A stretch of DNA of 64,000 nucleotides from Larix kaempferi (Eukaryota; Streptophyta; Pinopsida; Pinales; Pinaceae). This document shows positions 56,840-64,000 of this stretch, piece after piece (positions within the stretch are counted from its first letter, which is position 1; each line of letters starts with the position of its first letter). The translations under genes and the position numbers were made by a program. Under the pieces are notes generated by a model that had not been told where the DNA came from, did not search any database, and saw only the letters and a program-made list of their open reading frames with translations. The stretch covers positions 8,116,001 to 8,180,000 of the forward strand of contig BSBM01000092.1 in NCBI GenBank assembly GCA_027924585.1, written 5' to 3'.

Positions 56840-59800
56840 TTCTCCCAAAATTCCTCCTAAAGCACAAAATCCTCCTCACCTTCAAGTGCCAACTTAGACA
56901 GACAGTCATCCTGATCATTATGTTCACAAAAAATATGCTCCAAAGAAAAGGAATTGAATGAACAAAGTTCATCCTTGATTCTCCTACACCAGCATACCAG
57001 CTCCAACACTTTGATATCATATTCACCTCTGGCCCATTTGATAGTCACAAGGGAATCCCCAAAGATCTTAACACTTATCAGCCCAAAGATATTAGCAACT
57101 CTGACAACACACCATAAGGCCAAGAGCTCTTCCTTCATGTTAGAACCTCTTCCACATTTTAGACTAAGTGAGAAATGATGATGTTGATTTAAAAAAATCA
57201 CTCCACCAGCTCCACAATTTCCAAAGTTGGCAGCACCATCAAAAAATAGAACAGGCTCCTTGAAATTGAACTGAAAATCCCCAATATTCCTTTGAGCAGA
57301 AACATAATCATCAATCTGATGTTGCAGAAAGTGTGAGAGAATATAGTTGAACGAGCCCTACACATTTGGAGAATGATCTTCAAAAGTTACCTTGTTCCTA
57401 ACAAACCACACGGCCCAGCATATGAAAATAGGCAGAGTAATATACTGTTTATAGCTCCCAATCCACTCCTTCAGACACACTTCCACCGAAGGGCCCTTCC
57501 ATTCACATGCAATACCAAACAATTGATAAAACTTTTTCCAGAGTTCCACAGCGAAAGAACACTCAATGAAAAGATGTGTGACTGTCTCCATGCTCGACTT
57601 ACATAAAATACAACAATTGGGCCCAATCCAACCTATCCCAGATAAATTGTCCCATGTCTTCAAACGATCCATTAAAAGGAACCAACTAAAAAATTTCAAC
57701 TTCAAAGGCAGATTCCAAAGCCAGATCTTCCTATACCACCAATGGTTAGGAAATATGCACCTTCTTCTAATCATACAATCATAAGCAGACTTAGCTTTTA
57801 TGATCCCTGAAGCTTCATTACCATACCAAACCCCAACATCATCCTCAGCGATAAGCCAGATACCTGCAGCATTAAAACCCTGGATGTATGACTCCCATTC
57901 TCTGTTTAAAGACTGAGGCAATTTAATATCAGCAACACTAAACCAATAACCAGTAGCTTCATTCTTAACAATAGAATTAATAGTAATCAGTCCAGCCCCT
58001 CTCAAAAAGCCAAAAAGTCCAGTCGAAAATTTATAAGATTCTTTTAGCCCAAGAATCGGATCCACACCGATGGCTACCTCTAAACCATTACCAATCTTCC
58101 AATAGAGTTTGTGAGCGAACCAACAATAGACCTTCATGAACCCTCTCCAAATTGGGGAAACTCCCCTCACCTTCTTCTTAGGCTGCCTCAACCAGTGAGA
58201 GATCTTTGAATTAATGTATTTTAAAAAAATGACTTTTGACCACAAAGAACCACCATAAATAGCCCTCCATAGACTCTTCAAGCGCAATGCATCACTGAAA
58301 ACAGACAAGTCTTTCAATCCCCAACCACCTGAAGTGAAGGACAGAGATAGTCTCTCCCAGCCAACCAAGGTCAAATTAGCACGTTTTAGACCCCCGGTCC
58401 ATAAGAAGTTAAAAAGAAGCCTTCTTAGAGAATTAATCACTGAGCAAGGGACAGGGAGAAGAGAAAACCAATAGACCGACGTCCCCAACAGAACAGATTT
58501 AGCCAGCGTTAGTTTACCGCCAATAGAAAGCAAACGGTAAGTCCAATGAGAAATTCTAGATTCAAAACGGTTGACAAGCCAATCCCAATCTTTAACTAGA
58601 TAACCATTGGATTTTAGGAGAAAACCCAAATACGTAAAGCCATCATAGACCTTACTACATTTATAAGGGAAAAAGGATTGAATATCAGATACCCTTACAT
58701 CATCAACCAGATTTTGAAAAAGACTGGATTTCAATAAACTTACTTTCATGCCAGAGGCCTTCCAGAAAAGATCAATAATTCCATGAAGCATTCTCCATTC
58801 TTCCACGGACACCATCCCAGCAATCAACACATCATCAACAAACAGAACATGAGTCAAAAATAGATCTTTAGAAATTTTTATGCCTTTGAAATTTCCCTGC
58901 TCATGAGCTCGCTTAATCAACCTGCTCAAGCCATCAATTACCAGCAGAAATAAAAGTGGAGACATCGAACAACCCTGACGAATCCCCCTTGAGCAACTAA
59001 AGAAAGATGCAGGAGCTCCATTAACAAGAATTGCAATATTCATCGTATTAACACAAGCCATAATCCATCTGATAGCTAAAGTTGGCACACCAATCTGAAT
59101 CGACAAGATCCTCAGGAAATCCCAATTGACCCGATCACAAGCCTTTTCGATATCCATTTTAAACAATATAGTACTATGCTTCTTACATTTAATAGAATGA
59201 AGTAACTCTTGAACAATACCAATAGCATCATGTATTTTCCTATTCTGTAAGAAGCCAAACTGTTTAGGAGAAATGAACTTAGAAAACACAGGCTTAAGAT
59301 GACCCGCAATAATCTTGGATACAATTTTATACACAAAATTGCATAGTGCAATGGGTCTGAAATCAACAAAGGTCTTTGGATCATTCACCTTAGATATAAG
59401 AGTAATGAAAGTAGAATTTAAGGCTCCTGACAAATACCCTTGACATCTAGAGAATTCAACCATATTAACAATATCTTCACCCATTATATCCAAGAAGTGT
59501 AAAAAGAGCTCCACTGTCCAGCCATCAGGGCCTGGACTTTTCTCTTTAGCAAACACTTTAAGAGTTCTCTCCACCTCTTCAAGTGTAACCTTAAAGCATA
59601 ATACATCAGCATATTCTTGGTCAAAAAATCTTGGATACAATCTAGCCACTTGAAGCTGAAAGGACAAATCACATCTGTTATCATCTGAATAAACAAGAGA
59701 GAAGTGCTTATAAGCTTGAGCCTGCAACTCCCCAGCTCCAGCAAAAACAGACCCTTCCTCATCTGCCAATTTCTAGATAGTGTTATTATTTCTCCTGGCA

Positions 59801-60265
59801 GATGCAAAGTTATGAAAGAATCTAGAATTTTTGTCACCAGACTTTACCCACAATGCCCTGCTTTTGAACCGCCATTCCTTCTCTTCCATCAGATATATTC
59901 TATCCTTCTCAATTTCCAAATTTCTAAGCTTTTCCAAATCATGACCATCTAAAGGCATCTCAATATTCTGCAAATAAAGCTGCTGCAAATGTGCCTCCAC
60001 ATCAACCAACAATCGTCTGTCCCACTGTTTCTTCTTATGAATCCAATTGGTAACCTTTCCTTTCAGAACTTTTAACTTGTAGCAAAAAAGATCAACAGGA
60101 TTAAGATTAGAATCACAACCTGCTTTCGACCAGACCTCCCTGACCAGACCATCAAATTCAGAATTTGATAACTAGGAACAATCAAACTTAAAAGGATAAT
60201 TTAAAATCATAAAGTTCTCCTCCAATTGCAAGAAGATAGGCCAATGATCCGAGAGCATAAACTTA
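56840..60265 (-). mobile_element. LINE-3: plant L1-type element, 5'-truncated in the endonuclease, minus strand
   Basis: It starts on the right near 60265 with the end of an endonuclease (MLSDHWPIFLQLEENFMILN) and runs through RT, zf-RVT and RNase H to about 56840, followed by a possible 3' untranslated region. It is diverged from LINE-2 but organised in the same way. No target duplication was found. Confidence 0.85.
56850..60260 (-). pseudogene. LINE-3 ORF2: RT, zf-RVT and RNase H, nearly open
   Basis: A single frame carries almost everything, interrupted by a few stops: after FKFDCS (near 60175), a TAG after RRNNNTI (59775-59773), TAG 57360-57358 and TAG near 56851. The longest clean run is 803 codons (59769-57358): EKSPGPDGWTVELF, FVDFRPIALCNFVYKIVSKI, FGFLQNRKIHDAIG, MDIEKACDRVNWDFL, SRGIRQGCSMSPLLFLLVID and the catalytic HVLFVDDVLIAG. 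Then come LLSIGGKLTLAKSVLLGTSV, LKFFSWFLLMDRLKTWDNLS, CILCKSSMETVTHLFIECSF and KVTFEDHSPNV. Past the TAG it continues into RNase H: VLFFDGAANFGNCGAGG, KEELLALWCVVRVA, KIFGDSLVTIKWA and HIFCEHNDQDDCLSKLAL. The catalytic RT and RNase H residues are all present. The 59769 start is only the first Met after a stop. Confidence 0.9.
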
Positions 60266-60269
60266 CTTT

Positions 60270-60690
60270 TTCACCATTTTAATTTTTAAAAAAATTGGTT
60301 TTATTGTAATAATATTAATTTATTTTTAAAGTTATTATTAAATTAATCAAATTAAATATTAAATTGATATATAAAATTTTATTGGTAAAATAATGAACAT
60401 TTTCTTTAAAAAGTGTATATACTTATCCTTTGTAAATTTAAATATAATTTTTAAAGAAAAACCGTTATTCTTAATTATGAGTTCTACTCAAATTTTATTA
60501 AAACAAATAAATTACATTTCAAATTGCTCAAAAAAAATATTTCATAAATAATTTTTTTTTTTTAAATATGTAAAAAATAAATTAAATATAACACTTTAAT
60601 ATTTCACAAAAACCGTTTTTATTAGCTATTAAATTACCTTATATTTAAAAAAAACTTTTAAATAATTTTATTAAGAATAAACTAGCACAA
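60270..60690. other. AT-rich stretch, nothing recognised
   Basis: Very AT-rich, with many A and T runs. It separates LINE-3 from the hairpin and LINE-4. Confidence 0.5.
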
Positions 60691-60691
60691 C

Positions 60692-60737
60692 CACTTAACT
60701 TGTGGATGGCGAACACCGATAGGCTACAAGTTAAGTG
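60692..60737. repeat. Perfect 12-bp inverted repeat
   Basis: CACTTAACTTGT (60692-60703) and ACAAGTTAAGTG (60726-60737) surround a 22-nt spacer. It lies at the 3' end of LINE-4, next to its A-tail. Confidence 0.85.
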
Positions 60738-60749
60738 TCATCAATAAGT

Positions 60750-61863
60750 TTTTTTTTCAATAGGAAAAAATGCCGCACTTTTGTTATTTATGTGAAAATC
60801 AAAAAGTACATATAAACCTAATAGTGAAGCTATAGCAGATTGTTCTTTACATCCCATTACCATGGACCAAAAATTTATACTGACAATTTTTATTTTTTAC
60901 CAAACTTTACAAAATAGAACACATACAGCCGTGTCCATCCAAACTAACTAAAGAAGTCTAAAGATCATCATCAAGGAAATACATAAAACCATTTTGAGTA
61001 TTTATGTCTTCCACCCATTCTTCCCAAAATAATACTCCAGCATCCCTATCAAGTGCCATCTTAGATAAAGAGTCAGCCACATCATTGTATTCCCTGTAAA
61101 TATGATATATTGAGAGATCACAAAACCAATTCATCGTAATCTTAACTCTGTCACTCCAATGTTTTAAGTGGATAGCTTTCATCTGTAAGAGATCCTTTTC
61201 CCAGTTAATAATTAACATAGGATCACCATATATATTGAATGATCCCAAACCACAAACTATTGCCACTTTGAGTATACCCCACAATCCTAGAATTTTAGCC
61301 TTTGAATTCATCCCTTGCCCTCCAGAGATGCGAAATTTGTAAGTGAGACTCTCTCCATAGTGTATATGAAATCCAGCTCCACATCTTTGTCCTAACACTG
61401 CACCATCGAAACAGCCATAAGCAGGACCAAAAACATCAAATTTCCAACTTAGATATCTACCTGTATTTTTATCTTAGGCCCAGGATTTCTGTAAGAATAG
61501 TAAAGCTTCCAGGAACTGAAAAGTCACTTGTTTAACATTTGGCACAAAATTCTGAAAAATAGTAGCATTTCTTGACTTCCAAATACACCATGCAGCTAGA
61601 ACAGGAGTTTTTTTAACAGACCGATACCTCTGATTCCACTTCTTATATGCATAGAAAAAATTCGTATCCGTCCAATCCCCATCCACCTTAAGAACTTTGC
61701 AGATAGATTTCCATAACGATTGTGAGAACAAACATTAGAAAAATAGATGGTCCATAGACTCACCCGCATTCCTTCACAATATACAAATATTTGGACCCTC
61801 CTTTCCTCTGTGTAAAAGGTTTTCGCATGTCAGAATTTTTTCATTGAATGACAACCACATAAA
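60750..61863 (-). mobile_element. LINE-4: 3' end of an L1-type element, minus strand, cut by element D
   Basis: In minus-strand order: a zf-RVT remnant (61860-61730: FMWLSFNEKILTCENLLHRG, ICIL), a linker frame (61731-61474: LAAWCIWKSRNATIFQ), then RNase H (about 61420-60958). A 3' untranslated region of about 200 bp ends in an A-run, seen as T at 60751-60759. The upstream part is displaced by copia element D beyond the window. Confidence 0.85.
60958..61430 (-). pseudogene. LINE-4 RNase H domain
   Basis: It reads CFDGAVLGQRCGAGFHIHYG, AKILGLWGILKVAIVCG, FNIYGDPMLIINWEKDL, IYHIYREYNDVADSLSKMAL and ends GFMYFLDDDL and a stop. The catalytic Glu expected in the second motif (ExxAL in relatives) reads Lys (SKAKILGLW). 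The other three acidic positions are kept. Confidence 0.8.
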
Positions 61864-62324
61864 TGTTAAGTTTAAACTAATTTGACTGGCAAGATCATTG
61901 AAAGAAACATAATCACAAGATAGACAAATATTTTACCCTGGGAAACCCTCATGGGGTAGAAACCCCAACAAAGATTTCCTCAATAAGATGATCAACCAAA
62001 ATACAAAATGTGCTCCAAGACTACAGCTCCTTCTCTACCTCCTATGCAAACCTCTCAAACACAAGTGCGCTACTTTCCAAGCAATGCAAGTGTGAGAAAA
62101 GTGAGGAGCATCCTCCTCTACTTATACTAGATTTCCCACTGACTTTTTCCCTAATGGTGCCGACCTCTCCCAAGAGAGTCTAATAACCCCTAATTAATTA
62201 ACTCAGGGCCGACCCCCACATGGTGGATCTAATAACCCTGGTTACCACAAACCAACAAAGGAATAAACATCTCCGGAATAATAAAGTACAAATATAATAT
62301 TCTTAGAAGTTACAATATTCAACA
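61864..62324 (-). repeat. 3' LTR of element D
   Basis: On the minus strand it runs TGTTGAATATTG...AACTTAACA, 461 bp. The U3 has two boxes of GGGTTATTAGA...GGTCGGC type. The TATA box TATAAGTA is at 62126-62119, followed by the hairpin AAGT-A-GAGGAG / CTCCTC-ACTT (62123-62099) with a 4-nt loop and one unpaired A. Confidence 0.85.
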
Positions 62325-62639
62325 CTCCCCCTTAACGAGAAGGATATTATAACAACATCTGCAGGAGCAAGGAGTCATCAACTACATCATACATGATACA
62401 TCTATAAATCATCGGAAGCTTTCTTCAATACATCATCATCAGTAACTCAAGCAGTTACTGGAACATCAGCATCATTAGTATTGAGTCTTCATCTTCTGCA
62501 ACATCTGGATCATCATCTCGATCTACAGCATCTGGATCATCATCTCGACATACTCTGCAATACACACGATCATATTACGGGATGATCAATCTCACTCTCT
62601 TTAGGACATAGGTCCATGGATGATACAATCCAGATCAAG

Positions 62640-62915
62640 TTCTAGGATGATCAATCCTTATCACTTTAAGACAAGTCTCATGTCTAGGGACGATGCAATC
62701 CCGATCAACTTCCAAGAGGATCATTCCTTATCACTTTAAGACAAGTCTCATGTCTAGGGACGATGCAATCCCGATCAACTTCCAAGAGGATCATTCCTTA
62801 TCACTTTAAGACAAGTCTCATGTCTAGGGATGATGCAATCCTGATCAACTTCCAGGAGGATCATTCCTTATCACTTTAAGACAAGTCTCATGTCTAGGGA
62901 CGATGCAATCCCATC
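62640..62915 (-). repeat. 70-bp tandem repeat in D, four copies
   Basis: TATCACTTTAAGACAAGTCT recurs at 62659, 62729, 62799 and 62869, an exact 70-bp period. Each unit holds a GATGCA core (sense strand TGCATC) flanked by GGGAC/ATCCC-type arms. Confidence 0.92.
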
Positions 62916-63176
62916 ACGTACATTTTGAACCAAAGTTCATGGATGATGCAGTCCTCTCACGTACCTTTTGAACCAACTGTTCACGGACGATGCAGTCCTC
63001 TCACGTACCTTTTGAACCAAGGTCCAAGGATGATGCAGTCCTATCACGTACCTTTTGAACCAACTGTTCATGGACGATGCGGTCCTCTCACGTACCTTTT
63101 GAACCAACTATTCACAGACGATGCAGTCCTCTCACGTACCTTTTGAACCGAGGTCCAGGGACGATGCAGTCCTATC
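62914..63176 (-). repeat. 43-44-bp tandem repeat in D, six copies
   Basis: TCACGTACCTTTTGAACCAA-type starts occur at 62914, 62957, 63001, 63044, 63088 and 63132. The alternation of 43- and 44-bp spacing could reflect an 87-bp dimer. Each copy ends in GGA(C/T)GATGCAGTCC. Confidence 0.9.
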
Positions 63177-63179
63177 TTT

Positions 63180-63625
63180 CAATTCTCGGAGACATCTGTC
63201 TACGAATCAATTCTGGGACCGGAGTCCGAGGAAGATACAATCCCCACCTGTCCACTCAGGACTTTATTTTCGGAGACATCTGTCTACGGATCAATCTTGG
63301 GACCGAAGTCCGAGGAAGATACAATCCCCACCTATCCATTCAGGACTTCATTCTCAAAGACAACTGTCTACGGATCAATTCTGGGACCTAAGTCCGGGGA
63401 AGATACAATCCCCACCTGTCCACTCAGGACTTCATTCTCGAAGACAACTGTCTATGGATAAATTCTGGGACCAAAGTCTGGGGAAGATACAATCCCCACC
63501 TGTCCACTCAGGACTTCATTCTCCAAGACAACTGTCTATAGATCAATTATGGGACCAAATTCCGGGGAAGATACAATCCCCACCTGTCCACTCAGGACTT
63601 CATTCTTGAATACAACTGTCTACAG
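63180..63625 (-). repeat. 84-bp tandem repeat in D, five copies
   Basis: CCCCACCT(G/A)TCCA recurs at 63242, 63326, 63410, 63494 and 63578, an exact 84-bp period. Here the core is weakened to GGAAGATACAATCC. The 104- and 162-codon plus-strand ORFs are by-products. Confidence 0.92.
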
Positions 63626-63739
63626 ATCCTTTTAGAACATGTGTTCGAGGATGATGCAATCCCTCTTCTTTCTCAGAGACATATGTCTACGGGTCCTTTT
63701 AGAACATATGTTCAAGGATGATGTAATCCCCACAGTATC

Positions 63740-64000
63740 CTCATCAACACAAGTATCATTAGTACATCATCAGTACAAGTACATATATCATCAATATGAG
63801 TGTCCTCATCAATACACGTATACATATCATCAATACAAGTATCCTCAACATTAGTACAAGTATCCTAATCAACAATACAAGTATCCTCATCATCAATACA
63901 AGTATCCTCATGTATACATATCATCAATACAAGTATCATCATCAGTATAAGTGCATATATCAGAAATACAAGTAATATAAGTATTCTAAGTATACGTATA
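63740..64000 (-). repeat. Short ACAAGTATCCTCATCA-type repeats at the window edge
   Basis: Irregular units of about 15-35 bp with CAATACAAGTATCCTCATCA correspond, in reverse, to the 11290-11570 region of element C (TGATGATAGATGTATTGG and GTACTTGTATTGATGAGAAT). Confidence 0.7.

Larger units (their letters stand above)
61864..64000 (-). mobile_element. Copia element D, 3' part only, minus strand, inserted in LINE-4
   Basis: A 3' LTR (61864-62324), polypurine tract (62325-62335 on the plus strand as CTCCCCCTTAA) and a repeat-rich 3' domain to the window edge. It matches element C in LTR type and in the array core. The pol region and 5' LTR are outside the window. The left flanking 5 bp are ATAAA (61859-61863), the expected target duplicate. 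Confidence 0.88.

Noticed and set aside
63121-63609. 162-codon plus-strand ORF
   Set aside because: It covers the 84-bp array in the antisense direction of element D. The 84-bp period is a multiple of three, so the frame stays open by chance.

Overview
The window looks like intergenic heterochromatin from a land plant with a large, repeat-rich genome. I see no intact host housekeeping gene, tRNA, rRNA or bacterial feature. Four things point to a plant: a Ty1/copia primer-binding site matching initiator tRNA-Met, L1-type LINEs with a C-terminal RNase H domain, a CACTA transposon with TNP2 and DUF4216-like coding, and plant-style TATA boxes and splice sites. A gymnosperm is plausible from the size and age structure of the elements, but the sequence alone does not settle it.

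Layout. (1) 1-14699 holds three nested copia elements on the plus strand. Element A (109-7220, CTTTG target duplication, LTRs differing at 3 of 650 sites) sits in the leader of element C (1-108 plus 7221-13667). C in turn sits in the 3' untranslated region of element B (13668-14699, 3' end only). A and C keep a leader of about 2.5-3 kb, a broken RT/RNase H and long repeat-rich 3' domains; no gag, protease or integrase is visible in either. (2) 14700 to about 30720 is a decayed CACTA-like DNA transposon of about 16 kb. It has a minus-strand multi-exon gene, a plus-strand SET-domain pseudogene, a TNP2-type transposase pseudogene and a second minus-strand gene with a polyproline region. Clusters of a GCACCGGTGC-type motif lie near both sides and in the divergent promoter region. 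(3) About 31-34.55 kb holds one copy of a long minus-strand LTR family (E). (4) About 35.6-41.8 kb is LINE-1, old, minus strand, carrying a solo LTR. (5) 42-47.5 kb is AT-rich, with tandem repeats and a palindrome cluster. (6) A second copy of family E, with its outer end at 55752, is split by LINE-2 (47574-53150, 17-bp target duplication) and by a retroposed unit (53644-55106, 15-bp target duplication) that has an intact 310-codon ORF. (7) 56.8-61.86 kb holds LINE-3 and LINE-4, both minus strand. LINE-4 is interrupted by the 3' end of copia element D (61864-64000, minus), a relative of C.

The strongest unexplained signal is in the copia group. An inverted repeat lies directly against the TATA box in all four LTR types, and its arms differ in sequence yet still pair. 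The 3' untranslated domains are also built from arrays of tiny stem-loops with conserved loops and changing stems. Other items to follow up are the SET domain inside the CACTA element, the TAATG stop/start overlap in LINE-2, and the retroposed 310-codon ORF with promoter-like sequence in front of it.
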